DNA from: Aerococcus urinae
GTDB lineage: Bacteria; Bacillota; Bacilli; Lactobacillales; Aerococcaceae
NCBI RefSeq assembly: GCF_001543175.1
Contig: NZ_CP014161.1
Span: forward strand, 310,001 to 374,000
DNA: 64,000 nucleotides
Reading direction: 5' to 3'
A program made the position numbers and the translations under genes. Positions 16,323 through 25,365 of the stretch are shown one piece after another (positions within the stretch are counted from its first letter, which is position 1; the number at the start of each line of letters is the position of its first letter). The notes below the pieces were generated by a model. That model worked only from the letters and a program-made list of their open reading frames with translations. It was not told the origin of the DNA and made no database searches.

Positions 16323-17981
16323 ATGAAAAAAGAATTCCCAACTCTGATCTTAAGCATCCTTTTAGGCCTGTTTTGCCTGCTTCCTGATTCGGTTTTGGCA
16401 GCAGATAATCAAGGAATTTCAGTTGCGGATTACCAGGTTAAGGTGGAATTTGACCAACAAGGGGATATTAAGGAGCACGAACAAGTTCGCTATCAGTTTG
16501 ATAAGCAAGTCGACCAATTAAGCCATGTGATTAGTACAGGCGAAAGTGGCCACCTCCGTCAATTAAATATCGATATGCGGATGGATTCAGCCAGCGAAGC
16601 CTTTCCTTTTGTTCAGAGTACTTCCCACACGGTAGGAACCTTTGACCTCCACCAAAACGGCAATAATGTCCAAGTGGACCTCTACAATACCATGTCTGGA
16701 GACGATGAAATTGTTAATTATATTGCCAATATTGAGGATGTCTGGACCAAGTACGGCAATCAAGTGATTATGCAAAAGGACTTTTTGCTCTTGCCTTTCG
16801 ATATTCACTCCGCTCAAATTACCTTTAAGTTTCCCCAGGCAGTGGACCAAAACCACTATAAGGCCTGGCTAACTAGCCCAGCCCATATCCAAGAGAAGTG
16901 GCTGGATGAGTCGACCTTACAAGTTCAAGTAAGAGACCTTAAGGCAGATAGTATGCTCAATGTGCAAATGGTCCTTCCCGCGGAAATGATGCCTAATATC
17001 AAAGGGGAGGGCCCTGTCTCTAAGGGTGAGCAAATTAACCGAGAGATTGATAAGCATGTAGCAGCCAGACAAGCCTGGTACCGCCAACGCTACTGGATAG
17101 TGATGGGGGTCAGTTTAGCCTTAGTCGCCTTATTGATCCTTTACACTTACTTCTTGCTCAGACGTAAGCAAAAGATTCGACAAGCAGCGGATACTCAGCA
17201 AGTCAACCACAGACATGAGCTCAATCCAGTCGAAGTCAGCGAACTATTGAAGAAGAATTACAGCCAGCATGATAAGTTGTGGCTGGTCCTTTTATCCTTA
17301 GTAGCTAAGGGGCACTTAGCCTTACGTTTTGCAAACGCTGATGACCGCTTCTACCCTTACTTTAAAGTCTTGGCTAGTCAAAGTGATGATCCCTATGAAC
17401 AAGTTGTCCTCGATGCTTTTAGTAAGCAACAGGAGGGTGGGGATCTTGATTTTTCCAGCTTTAAATATAGTCTGGGTCTGAAAAAGAAGGGCAAGACGAA
17501 GGCTTACCGCAACTTATTGCATGCCCTTAGCAAGCTGGATAAAAAACGCAAACAGGACTTTCACCTATTAGATAAGGTTGGAAGCCGCTTTTATGGCTTT
17601 TTATGGTGGCTTTATGTCACTGTCTTTATCGTCCTAGCGGGTTTAGTGATTTGGCTGATCTGGGAGATAAATAGAGGCTATATTTGGCTCTTAGCCCTGG
17701 CCTTTTGCTTAGTGGGAATTTACTTACTGAGACGCTATACCCTGCCGATTTATAATGCCCAGGGGCAAGAACTTGTCAAATATTGGAAGACTTATTTTAA
17801 CAGCCTTAAAGGTCGAGACCAGTCCTTAGGATACAGTCAAAAAGACTACCTCTATAGCTTTGTGACTGGGGACAACTACCGACTGATTAAGCAGGCTAAA
17901 AAAGCCAAGCAGCCTTTAAGCGGCAACTTAGCTCAGGCTTTAGAGGCTGTGAACCAATACCAATTAAAAGATTTTATGTAA
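16323..17981 (+). CDS. DUF2207-type membrane protein inserted in the wal operon
   Basis: A 552-residue protein: signal peptide (1-26, ending V-L-A-A-D), an extracellular beta-rich DUF2207-like domain (about 30-225), a membrane helix at about 257-280, a cytoplasmic region of about 130 residues, two further helices at about 424-470, and a short cytoplasmic tail. No catalytic motif is visible. It follows walI by 15 bp with an AAGGAG site and precedes walJ by 19 bp, so it is co-transcribed with the wal genes. Standard wal operons go walI to walJ directly; an envelope-sensing or WalK-modulating role is a guess from context. Confidence 0.75.
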   Translation: MKKEFPTLILSILLGLFCLLPDSVLAADNQGISVADYQVKVEFDQQGDIKEHEQVRYQFDKQVDQLSHVISTGESGHLRQLNIDMRMDSASEAFPFVQSTSHTVGTFDLHQNGNNVQVDLYNTMSGDDEIVNYIANIEDVWTKYGNQVIMQKDFLLLPFDIHSAQITFKFPQAVDQNHYKAWLTSPAHIQEKWLDESTLQVQVRDLKADSMLNVQMVLPAEMMPNIKGEGPVSKGEQINREIDKHVAARQAWYRQRYWIVMGVSLALVALLILYTYFLLRRKQKIRQAADTQQVNHRHELNPVEVSELLKKNYSQHDKLWLVLLSLVAKGHLALRFANADDRFYPYFKVLASQSDDPYEQVVLDAFSKQQEGGDLDFSSFKYSLGLKKKGKTKAYRNLLHALSKLDKKRKQDFHLLDKVGSRFYGFLWWLYVTVFIVLAGLVIWLIWEINRGYIWLLALAFCLVGIYLLRRYTLPIYNAQGQELVKYWKTYFNSLKGRDQSLGYSQKDYLYSFVTGDNYRLIKQAKKAKQPLSGNLAQALEAVNQYQLKDFM

Positions 17982-18000
17982 GAAACGAGGAGAATGCAGT

Positions 18001-18831
18001 TTGGATGTTTTGGAAAAAGACGCAGAGCAAAAAGATTTTACCATGCGCATTTGTATGTTAGCCAGTGGTTCAACAGGAAATGTGACCTATATTGAAACCC
18101 CACAGCGGAATATCCTAGTTGATGCGGGCTTAAGTGGTAAGCGTATTGAGGAATTGCTCCAGGAAATTGGCCGGGACGCCAAGGACCTTGATGCTATCTT
18201 TATCTCTCACGAACATTCTGACCATTCCAAGGGAGCAGGCATTATGGCCCGGCGTTACCAACTCCCTATCTATGCCAATGCCGATACCTGGTCTTATCTT
18301 GAGCAGAAATGTGGCAAGTTAGATGCCGACCAAAAGATTATTATGGAGCCGGGGGAACGGATTAGCTTTGGCGATGTAGATATCCTTAGTTTCCCTGTCA
18401 GTCATGACTCTATCAATGCGCAGTTCTATGCCTTCCAAAAAGATAGCAAGCAATTCGCCATGATGACAGACTTAGGCTATGTTTCCGATCGTTTAGCTGG
18501 CCTGGTATACAATTCTGATGCCCTGATGATTGAAAGCAACTATGACAATGATATGTTAAGAATGGGTAAGTACCCTTGGCGTTTAAAGCAAAGGATTTTT
18601 TCTGATCGGGGCCACCTGTCTAATGTTGAAACGGCTGAAGCCTTGACTAAAATGATTGGTGAGCGGACCAAACGGGTTTACTTGGGACATATTTCCAGGG
18701 AAAATAACTTAAATGCCCTGGCCCTTGAAACCAATACGGCGATTTTAAAGGAGAACGGCCTTGGGGTGGGCTATGATTTCGACCTTTATGAGACCCACCA
18801 TTACCAACCCACCGATCTATTTACCCTTTAA
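18001..18831 (+). CDS. walJ: WalJ (YycJ), metallo-beta-lactamase-fold nuclease
   Basis: A metallo-beta-lactamase-fold hydrolase with the zinc motif H-E-H-S-D-H (about residues 63-68) and a further metal histidine in G-H-L-S-N. WalJ/YycJ proteins are double-strand DNA exonucleases implicated in mismatch repair and coordination of replication with division. The chosen start is TTG at 18001, which is well spaced (7 nt) from GAGGAG. An internal ATG at 18043 gives the usual family opening M-R-I-C-M-L-A-S-G-S-T-G-N but has a weak site, so the first 14 residues are uncertain. Confidence 0.93.
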   Translation: MDVLEKDAEQKDFTMRICMLASGSTGNVTYIETPQRNILVDAGLSGKRIEELLQEIGRDAKDLDAIFISHEHSDHSKGAGIMARRYQLPIYANADTWSYLEQKCGKLDADQKIIMEPGERISFGDVDILSFPVSHDSINAQFYAFQKDSKQFAMMTDLGYVSDRLAGLVYNSDALMIESNYDNDMLRMGKYPWRLKQRIFSDRGHLSNVETAEALTKMIGERTKRVYLGHISRENNLNALALETNTAILKENGLGVGYDFDLYETHHYQPTDLFTL

Positions 18832-18919
18832 TGAGAAAATATTCATATATTTTTCAAATATTCATTCTAAGATAGTTAAAATCCTTGAAGTGAACAAATA
18901 TAACAAGTGGAGGAAAAAT

Positions 18920-20203
18920 ATGCCTAAAGAAGTTAATCCTGATAAAAATCATAATGTAAAAGATGACACTAAAAATGCTATCAATTCCAAATGGGGAACC
19001 GCTATTATCAGTGGCCTAATCGGTGCTGGCTTAGTGGGTGGGGTTTCCGCTTACGCCAACCAAGATAAGGTTTCTGAAGACGAAGTGAAAACCATGGTTG
19101 AACGCCAAGTCAATGCCGAAAGCCAAAATAAGAGCGAAAATAAGGGGCAACAAGGGACCCAACAAGCCAGTGTGGAGATTCAATCTGATGTTTCTGCTGT
19201 GGTGGATAAGGTTGCCGGCTCGGTGGTTTCTGTGGTGAACTTGGCCCGTCCTAACAACCAAGTTTATGACTTATTTGGTTTTACCCAACCCAGCCGCAAT
19301 AGTGATGAACTAAAAACCGCTTCAGAGGGGTCGGGAGTGATCTATAAGGTCCATGGCGATAAGGCTTATATCGTTACCAACAACCATGTGATTAAGGGGA
19401 GTGACGCCCTGGAGATTATTCTTGCTGATGGAACCCAAGTGCCAGTTGACTTGGTAGGGGCCGACCCGTGGACTGACCTGGCAGTTTTAGCCATGCCAGC
19501 GGAATATGCTAAAACCGTGGCAGAATTTGGCGATTCTTCTCAATTAAAAGTGGGAGAACCAGCCATTGCTATTGGTTCGCCACTAGGCTCTGACTTTGCC
19601 TCAACGGTGACCTCAGGGATTGTTTCCGGCTTGAACCGGCAAGTACCGACCGACTTAGATGAAGACGGGCAAAGTGATTGGACCGTGACTGCGATTCAAA
19701 CAGATGCCGCCATTAATCCAGGTAACTCAGGGGGCGCTTTGGTGAACTCTGCCGGCCAAGTGATTGGGATCAATTCCATGAAGATTTCCACCGCCCAAGT
19801 GGAAGGGATGGGCTTTGCCATCCCAAGTAATGACGTGACCACAATTATTAGCCAGTTAGAAAAAGATGGCCATGTAACCCGGCCAGGATTGGGTTTGCGC
19901 ATGGCTAGTCTCTACCAATTCCCGCTGGAACGGCAAAAACAAATGTTGAAATTGCCTGAAGCAGTTGAAGACGGAGTAGTGGTAATGGAGGTCGACCCTA
20001 ATTCTCCAGCTGACCAAGCAGGCTTGAAGCAGTATGATGTAATTACTCGCTTTGGCGACCATGAAATTAAGGATACCACTCAATTGCGCCAAGCCCTCTA
20101 TGGTTCAGACCCGAATGGAAAGGTTGAAATTGAATATTACCGCAATGGTAAGAAGCAAACCACTACCGTTCAATTACGGCCTCAAGACCACCATAATGCC
20201 TAG
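18920..20203 (+). CDS. htrA: HtrA/DegP-type serine protease, membrane anchored
   Basis: A 427-residue surface protease. A cytoplasmic N-tail is followed by a membrane helix (about 27-46), a Gln/Asn-rich linker, a trypsin-like domain with triad His156 (T-N-N-H-V), Asp186 (T-D-L-A-V-L) and Ser270 (G-N-S-G-G), and a PDZ domain (about 325-420). It degrades misfolded exported proteins. The frame extends 53 codons upstream into walJ, but the AGGAGG-like site (GTGGAGGA) fixes ATG 18920. An 88-bp gap after walJ may hold its own promoter. The htrA-rlmH pairing is conserved across Firmicutes. Confidence 0.96.
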   Translation: MPKEVNPDKNHNVKDDTKNAINSKWGTAIISGLIGAGLVGGVSAYANQDKVSEDEVKTMVERQVNAESQNKSENKGQQGTQQASVEIQSDVSAVVDKVAGSVVSVVNLARPNNQVYDLFGFTQPSRNSDELKTASEGSGVIYKVHGDKAYIVTNNHVIKGSDALEIILADGTQVPVDLVGADPWTDLAVLAMPAEYAKTVAEFGDSSQLKVGEPAIAIGSPLGSDFASTVTSGIVSGLNRQVPTDLDEDGQSDWTVTAIQTDAAINPGNSGGALVNSAGQVIGINSMKISTAQVEGMGFAIPSNDVTTIISQLEKDGHVTRPGLGLRMASLYQFPLERQKQMLKLPEAVEDGVVVMEVDPNSPADQAGLKQYDVITRFGDHEIKDTTQLRQALYGSDPNGKVEIEYYRNGKKQTTTVQLRPQDHHNA

Positions 20204-20234
20204 TTGACTAAAATTTTTTGATAATATTGTATGC

Positions 20235-20262
20235 AAGCTCCAGGCTCACTGGGGCTTTTTTA
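20235..20262 (+). terminator. Terminator of htrA
   Basis: AAGCTCCAG pairs with CTGGGGCTT (one G-T pair) around GCTCA, followed by T6. Confidence 0.82.
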
Positions 20263-20301
20263 TTAGCTTGTGTTTTCTATTATCAACATAATCCCCAAGC
20301 C

Positions 20302-20512
20302 TTATGCACAATATCAGGGAAAAACTTTGTGAAACTGTGGATAACTTTGTTGAAAAGTGGATAAGTCCCGTCACAAAGGGCTTCTTTCATGTGGGTAATT
20401 ATGTGTATAAAAAGTGAAAACTTGGGATAGGTCAAAATTTCTGGGTAAAAACCCCTTCATAATAGGCTTTATTATTAACAACTTGTGGATCTGTGGAGGA
20501 AATTGTGGATAA
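20302..20512. other. Cluster of DnaA-box-like 9-mers (candidate origin or DnaA-binding locus)
   Basis: Within the 373-bp gap between htrA and rlmH there are two perfect TGTGGATAA boxes (20336-20344 and 20504-20512), a TTATGCACA matching TTATNCACA on the other strand (20302-20310), and near matches AGTGGATAA (20356), TGTGGGTAA (20390), TGTGTATAA (20402) and TGTGGATCT (20484). All but the first face the same way, and AT-rich DNA lies between them. This density is typical of oriC or of a DnaA-titrating site. No dnaA or dnaN is in the window. Confidence 0.6.
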
Positions 20513-20576
20513 GTTCTTGTGAAAAGGGGGAGTTATGCTATGATGAAGAAGAATTTGAAGAAAAGGGTGACTTGAG

Positions 20577-21056
20577 ATGCGGATTACCATCCTCAGCGTG
20601 GGAAAATTGAAAGAAAAATATTTGAAACAGGGGATTGCTGAGTACCAAAAACGAATGCAACGCTATGGCAAATTAGAGCTGATTGAGGTTAAGGATGAGC
20701 CTACCCCAGACAATGCTAGTGACTTGGAAAACCAGCAAATCATCGAAAAAGAGGGCCAACGCCTACTGGCTAAGATTTCTTCCCAGGCCTATGTCATTGT
20801 GCTTGCTATCAAGGGGCAGGCCTTAAGTTCGGAAGAATTGGCCCAGCAAATTGATCACTGCCTGACCTATGGCAAGAGCGACATTGTCTTTGTAATTGGC
20901 GGATCCTTGGGGACTAGTCCAGCTGTCAACCAAAGGGCCGATCTCTTACTCAGTTTTGGGCGGATGACCCTTCCCCATCAATTGATGCGTTTGGTGCTTA
21001 GCGAGCAAATTTACCGGGCCTTTCGCATTATCCACCACGAACCCTATCATAAATAA
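20577..21056 (+). CDS. rlmH: RlmH, 23S rRNA pseudouridine-1915 N3-methyltransferase
   Basis: A 159-residue SPOUT methyltransferase that acts on the assembled ribosome at helix 69. It has the standard length and start [15 protein letters not shown]. The knot region contains F-V-I-G-G-S-L-G and [17 protein letters not shown], and the C-terminus Y-H-K carries the conserved catalytic-site histidine/tyrosine. Only a modest AAAAGGG site precedes the ATG. It is the gene right after the DnaA-box cluster. Confidence 0.97.
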   Translation: MRITILSVGKLKEKYLKQGIAEYQKRMQRYGKLELIEVKDEPTPDNASDLENQQIIEKEGQRLLAKISSQAYVIVLAIKGQALSSEELAQQIDHCLTYGKSDIVFVIGGSLGTSPAVNQRADLLLSFGRMTLPHQLMRLVLSEQIYRAFRIIHHEPYHK

Positions 21057-21057
21057 A

Positions 21058-21069
21058 AGCGTGCGACAA
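21058..21069 (+). repeat. Short post-gene motif, copy 2
   Basis: AGCGTGCGACAA begins 2 bp after the rlmH stop codon. Confidence 0.45.
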
Positions 21070-21078
21070 AAGTCAAAA

Positions 21079-21130
21079 AAGCCACTAGGCTCTGTGGATA
21101 AGTAAACTTATCCAGGGCCTAGTGGCTTGG
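21079..21130. terminator. Long bidirectional hairpin between rlmH and the DUF1002 gene
   Basis: A stem of more than 20 bp with few mismatches: AAGCCACTAGGC and TGGATAAGT pair with ACTTATCCA and GCCTAGTGGCTT, with A-runs to the left and a T-rich right side. One arm contains TGTGGATAA (21093-21101), the DnaA-box sequence. Confidence 0.8.
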
Positions 21131-21146
21131 TTTTAACTATAAAATT

Positions 21147-22124
21147 TTATTGGCCTTGGTTATTTTGGGCATAATTGGTGCCAAAGATTGAATCCCAGAT
21201 GCCTAAGAGGCTTTGCCAGAGACTGTGGAAGAAATCGGTGATTCCATTTTTATCAGTCTCGTCCATATTATCCCAAGCGGATTTTGCGGAATCCACTAAT
21301 TGGCCGCTCTTTTCTTTTAGGGTTTGTCCAAAGTTGGAAAGAGCGTTTTTTTGCTCTTCAGTCAGTTCAATTTGGCTAAATTTAGTCATTAAGTCCCGTA
21401 ATTGTTGAATGTTTTCTTCAGAAAGGACGCCATTAAGATTGTAATTATTGATGACGTTATTAACAATGACTTGGATGGTATTGCCATCGATCGATCCACC
21501 ATTTTGTTCCTTGGCTTGTTGGATTTGGTTTTTCATATCAGCGATGGCAGCATTCAAGGTTTCGTCGGAATAGTTTTCTTTGTTTTGGTTTTCCTTAGTA
21601 ATGGTTGAAGCGGTTTGTAATTCTTCTTGGGCGACAGAAACTGCCTTACCATCTAAGGCTTGGCCGCTGTCTTGGAAGGCCTTATAGACACCTGCCAAGG
21701 CACCGGAACCGTCCACTTGAACAGCGGAAGCGACTTTAATATCAACATTGGTTGCTCCGGCTGTTAGGGCTGCGTTCTCGTATTGTAAGGGTGTAATGGC
21801 GGTAATGGTTTTAGGGGTGACGATTTCTACATTGACCCCACTGTGCTTGGCTGGGGCAATATAAGCGGATGAATAAACTTGGTAGTAGGGGTAATTATCA
21901 TGTAATAGGCCGTTCAATTCATTAATATTCACTTGGACAGCCCGGGCATTGGCATCAACCCCTAAGAGCTTTTGAGTCTCTTGGAATTGACCTTGGTTGA
22001 GGGACTCACCATAAGTAAAAATAGATCCTTTGATAGCTGCCTGGGCACTTGTTTGGGGAATGAAGAGGGTTATGGCCATTAGGCAAGCGAGTACGGCCAA
22101 GAGCCTACGTTTCAATTGATTCAT
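21147..22124 (-). CDS. Secreted DUF1002 (YpuA-like) protein
   Basis: A 325-residue secreted protein with a signal peptide (1-29, ending A-Q-A-A). The DUF1002 domain (about 35-290) contains F-T-Y-G-E-S-L near its start, and V-E-I-V-T-P-K-T-I-T and Q-Y-E-N-A-A-L-T-A-G-A typical of YpuA. The second half is rich in Asn, Gln and acidic residues and probably helical. No enzyme motif is evident; in Bacillus ypuA is linked to envelope stress, but its role is unknown. An AAGGAGG site precedes the ATG, and a TATAAT lies about 25 bp upstream on the minus strand. Confidence 0.85.
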   Translation of the reverse strand: MNQLKRRLLAVLACLMAITLFIPQTSAQAAIKGSIFTYGESLNQGQFQETQKLLGVDANARAVQVNINELNGLLHDNYPYYQVYSSAYIAPAKHSGVNVEIVTPKTITAITPLQYENAALTAGATNVDIKVASAVQVDGSGALAGVYKAFQDSGQALDGKAVSVAQEELQTASTITKENQNKENYSDETLNAAIADMKNQIQQAKEQNGGSIDGNTIQVIVNNVINNYNLNGVLSEENIQQLRDLMTKFSQIELTEEQKNALSNFGQTLKEKSGQLVDSAKSAWDNMDETDKNGITDFFHSLWQSLLGIWDSIFGTNYAQNNQGQ

Positions 22125-22338
22125 TCGAAAAACCTCCTTAATTGTTAATTCTATTATAACATGGCTAAAAAGATAATCTTTTAGCTTTTCCTTAAGGGGA
22201 GGCTAAGGAATGTTAAAAAATTGCGCGAAAACTAAAATTTTATTTTAAGAAATAAATAAGCTTTAAGGAGGTCATAATGCGCTAAAATAGTTCTATCAAA
22301 AAATTGTAAAGCGATTGAAGATGAAAGAGGCGATGACA

Positions 22339-22833
22339 ATGAATAAAGAAAAAGCCCATGAATTATTACGCTTATTAGAAAGAGATGCCAGCCTAAGTAA
22401 CCAAACTTTGGCCGACATGCTTTCCTTAAGCAAAGATGAAGTCGTAGAGATGAAGACGGTGCTCAAAGACGCTAATATCCTCTCTGGTATCCAAGCCATG
22501 GTCAACTGGGATGCAACGGATAATGAATATGCATCGGCCATGATAGAAATCACAGTGAACTTGCATAAGGGCGTTTCCTACCAACAAGTCGCTGATGTGA
22601 TTAGTCAGTACGATGAAGTGGAAGCCCTGTATTTAATGAGTGGGGCCTATGACTATCTTGTCTTAACCAAGCGACTCCCTATGCACAAGATATCAGGTTT
22701 TGTTAATAAATTAGCCACCCTAGATCATGTTCAAGGGACTGCCACCCATATTGTTATGCAACGCTATAAGGACCACGGGACCCAATTTAAGACGAAGACG
22801 GATGGTAGAAATCGGTTGGTGATTAGCCAATGA
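22339..22833 (+). CDS. Lrp/AsnC-family transcriptional regulator
   Basis: A 164-residue regulator with an N-terminal helix-turn-helix (S-L-S-N-Q-T-L-A-D-M-L, about residues 17-40) and a C-terminal RAM ligand-binding domain (about 68-145). Such proteins bind amino acids and control their metabolism. The frame opens at a TTG 24 bp earlier and has three ATG codons; the AAAGAGG at about 22324 best fits the third ATG (22339). Its stop overlaps the aminotransferase start by 4 bp (ATGA), so the two are one unit and it probably controls its own operon. Confidence 0.9.
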   Translation: MNKEKAHELLRLLERDASLSNQTLADMLSLSKDEVVEMKTVLKDANILSGIQAMVNWDATDNEYASAMIEITVNLHKGVSYQQVADVISQYDEVEALYLMSGAYDYLVLTKRLPMHKISGFVNKLATLDHVQGTATHIVMQRYKDHGTQFKTKTDGRNRLVISQ

Positions 22834-23999
22834 GCCAGTCAATCAGTCATAAAGCGGTCCAATTAGCCCCTTCTGGCATCCGCCGTTTCTTTGAAGTTGC
22901 CAATGAAATCCCTGATGTCATTTCTTTAGGGGTGGGGGAACCGGATTTTATGACTCCCATGCCTATCCGACAAGCAGCCATGCAATGTATTCGTGAAGGA
23001 AAAACCTACTATACAGCCAATGCCGGTTTGATGGAATTACGTCAGGCTATTAGTCAATATATCGATGTTAAACATGACCTGCATTATGATCCCAGTTCAG
23101 AAATCGTGGTGACTGTTGGGGGAAGTGAAGCTATTGATATGGTATGTCGGGCGATTATTAATCCTGGTGATGAGGTTATTTGTATTGACCCTAGCTACGT
23201 TTCCTATGCCCCTTCAATTAAACTAGCTGATGGTGTCGTTGTCCCTGTGACTTTAAGGGCTGATCAACACTTTATTCTGACTCCGGAAGACTTAGAAGCA
23301 GCCATCACGCCTAAAACCAAGGCAATAATTATTAACTTCCCGAACAATCCTACTGGGGCAAGTATGACTAAGGAAGAGCTAGCTGCCTTAGTCCCAGTGA
23401 TTGAGGCTCATGATCTCTATGTCATCACTGATGAAATCTATTCTGAATTAAATTATAATCAAGAGCAGCTGGTGTCGATTGCTGCCTTCCCAGGAATGAA
23501 GGAGCGAACCATTTACATCAATGGCTTTTCTAAATCCTTTGCCATGACCGGTTGGCGCTTGGGATACGCATGTGCTCCACATGAGATTATGGAACAAATG
23601 ATAAAAATTCACCAATTTACCATTATGGCAGCCCCAACCATTTCTCAATATGCAGGGATTGTCGCTCTAAGAGACTGTGACCATGATGTTCAAGTGATGC
23701 GGCGGTCCTACCAACAAAGGCGGAATTTTTTGATGGCCCGGTTTAAGGAAATGAACCTCCCTTGCTTTGAGCCCCAAGGAGCCTTTTATACCTTTCCAGA
23801 TATTAGAGAATTTGGTCTCTCCAGTGAAGAATTTGCCTTGAAATTATTAGATGAAGAAAAATTAGCGGTTGTCCCTGGGTCAGCCTTTGGCGAAGGCGGT
23901 GAAGGACATATTCGTATCTCCTATGCCTATTCCTTAAATGAATTAGAAGCAGCGGTCGAAAAACTTAAGCACTTTATCCAAAAACTAAGACAAGACTAG
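22830..23999 (+). CDS. Class I/II PLP-dependent aminotransferase (aromatic/aspartate type)
   Basis: A 389-residue fold-type I aminotransferase. Features are the N-terminal G-V-G-E-P-D-F, the substrate-site N-F-P-N-N-P-T-G, D-E-I-Y, and PLP-lysine motif S-F-S-K-S-F-A-M-T-G-W-R. It transfers amino groups between an amino acid and 2-oxoglutarate or a similar acceptor; aromatic amino acids, aspartate or the N-acetyl-diaminopimelate PatA role are all possible. Coupling to an Lrp-type regulator is a widespread arrangement in lactic acid bacteria. Confidence 0.92.
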   Translation: MSQSISHKAVQLAPSGIRRFFEVANEIPDVISLGVGEPDFMTPMPIRQAAMQCIREGKTYYTANAGLMELRQAISQYIDVKHDLHYDPSSEIVVTVGGSEAIDMVCRAIINPGDEVICIDPSYVSYAPSIKLADGVVVPVTLRADQHFILTPEDLEAAITPKTKAIIINFPNNPTGASMTKEELAALVPVIEAHDLYVITDEIYSELNYNQEQLVSIAAFPGMKERTIYINGFSKSFAMTGWRLGYACAPHEIMEQMIKIHQFTIMAAPTISQYAGIVALRDCDHDVQVMRRSYQQRRNFLMARFKEMNLPCFEPQGAFYTFPDIREFGLSSEEFALKLLDEEKLAVVPGSAFGEGGEGHIRISYAYSLNELEAAVEKLKHFIQKLRQD

Positions 24000-24001
24000 T
24001 A

Positions 24002-24035
24002 AAAAACACTTGCCCATTTTCGGACAAGTGTTTTT
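24002..24035. terminator. Bidirectional terminator after the aminotransferase gene
   Basis: AAAAACACTTG pairs with CAAGTGTTTTT. It also ends the convergent DUF4015 gene. Confidence 0.85.
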
Positions 24036-24045
24036 GCTTTCTTAA

Positions 24046-25365
24046 TTAGTAATCGACATTGCTTGGGTAATCGTTAGCGGCATTCCAGAGTAGGTACTCG
24101 TAAACACCATGGTCACGGAGGGCTTGGATTTGCTCTTCGATTTCAACATTGGTGTATTCTTGATAAGTTCCATTAGCTAAGTAGCTAGCGGTAAAGGCTT
24201 GTAACCAAGGACGGGAATGGGCATGGTCGCCATCGATATTTTCTAAGCGGAGGTCTTCGACATCCATATAGTTATCAACGACCCCATAAGGTTCAAGGTC
24301 AGGTGCCGTGAAGCCAAAGTCACCATTACTCCAATGACTCGGATAAATCATGGAAGAAACCACATCGACGGTATTGGCAATATCGGTAAAGTCTTGACCG
24401 ATGCCTGGGGCTGCACCAATGGTGGTGACATAACCGAAGATATCAGCTGAGACATCGACCCCATAGGGACGGAGTTCTTTTTGAGCATAGGCTAAGAAGT
24501 CGGTGATGGCCTGGCAGCGGCCTTCGACACTATCTTTACCATAATGTGCATAATCCCCCATGTCGTAAACCAGGCTGGTTCCAAAGTTTTCAAAACCTTC
24601 TGGGAAACGGACATAGTCGAATTGGATATCCTTGAAGCCAAGTTCGGCAGCACCCTTAGCCACGTCGACCACATAGGCCCAAACGTCTTTGTTATAAGGG
24701 TTGAGGAAGGTTTGACCTCCTGCGTCAGACCAAATCTCACCATTGGATTTCTTAAAGGACCAATCGGGGTGGGCTTGAGCAGCATAGGTATCCTTGAAGG
24801 TGGTGATGCGGGCAATTGGATAAATTTGCTTCTCTTCAAAGGTTTGCATCATTTCTTGACCATTAAAGGTAATTTCTTCGTTCTTCTTAACTAAGTCATT
24901 ATCGGTTGGCAATTGGGTAGCGATTGAGCCCCAGTCAGACTTGACATCGATGACTACACTGTTCAAGCCGGTGGAGTCAAGTAAGTTAATGTTACGCTCC
25001 AAAATACTTGGTGTTCCCATACCATGGGCAGACAGGTAGATGCCGCGAACCCCTTCTTTAGGGTAGGCAATGTTGACCTGACTAGCCTTGTAGAAGCGTT
25101 CGGGTTTAACACTGGGTACTCGGAGTAGGGCTTGGTTGCCTTCGTTGATTTGTAATTCTTGGTCGCTAACCTCCACCTTTTCTGCCTTAGCGACTTGGTT
25201 AGTATTATTGGTATGTGAAGACTGGGCTGCTTGATTTTGAAAGCGGTCGCGGTTAAAGAAAACAATAATTAAGAGGACGGCTAATAAACACAATAAAGCA
25301 GCAGAAATCTGTAACCAACGTCTTCTATGGGGAGGACGACGATATTCTTGCTTAGACAAAGTCAT
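24046..25365 (-). CDS. Putative glycoside hydrolase, DUF4015 family, membrane anchored
   Basis: A 439-residue protein with a basic N-terminus, one membrane helix (about 16-37), a linker, and a DUF4015 TIM-barrel-like domain (about 100-430). It shows G-V-R-G-I-Y-L-S-A-H at the barrel start, F-D-Y-V-R-F-P-E and V-S-A-D-I-F-G-Y further on, typical of this predicted glycosidase family. The acidic residues there are likely catalytic. Activity on surface polysaccharide or peptidoglycan is inferred. Its start overlaps the end of the upstream YkyA gene by 14 bp. Confidence 0.85.
   Translation of the reverse strand: MTLSKQEYRRPPHRRRWLQISAALLCLLAVLLIIVFFNRDRFQNQAAQSSHTNNTNQVAKAEKVEVSDQELQINEGNQALLRVPSVKPERFYKASQVNIAYPKEGVRGIYLSAHGMGTPSILERNINLLDSTGLNSVVIDVKSDWGSIATQLPTDNDLVKKNEEITFNGQEMMQTFEEKQIYPIARITTFKDTYAAQAHPDWSFKKSNGEIWSDAGGQTFLNPYNKDVWAYVVDVAKGAAELGFKDIQFDYVRFPEGFENFGTSLVYDMGDYAHYGKDSVEGRCQAITDFLAYAQKELRPYGVDVSADIFGYVTTIGAAPGIGQDFTDIANTVDVVSSMIYPSHWSNGDFGFTAPDLEPYGVVDNYMDVEDLRLENIDGDHAHSRPWLQAFTASYLANGTYQEYTNVEIEEQIQALRDHGVYEYLLWNAANDYPSNVDY

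Noticed and set aside
17995-18063. ATG at 17995 as start of a separate small gene before walJ
   Set aside because: It is only 1 nt from GAGGAG, is out of frame with walJ, and gives no recognisable product before its stop.
18761-18919. N-terminal extension of HtrA by 53 codons
   Set aside because: It overlaps the end of walJ and lacks a ribosome site; GTGGAGGA fits ATG 18920.
24544-24894. 116-codon plus-strand frame inside the DUF4015 gene
   Set aside because: It is antisense to a clear gene with family motifs and has no ribosome site. Many similar opposite-strand frames in the window were dismissed for the same reason.
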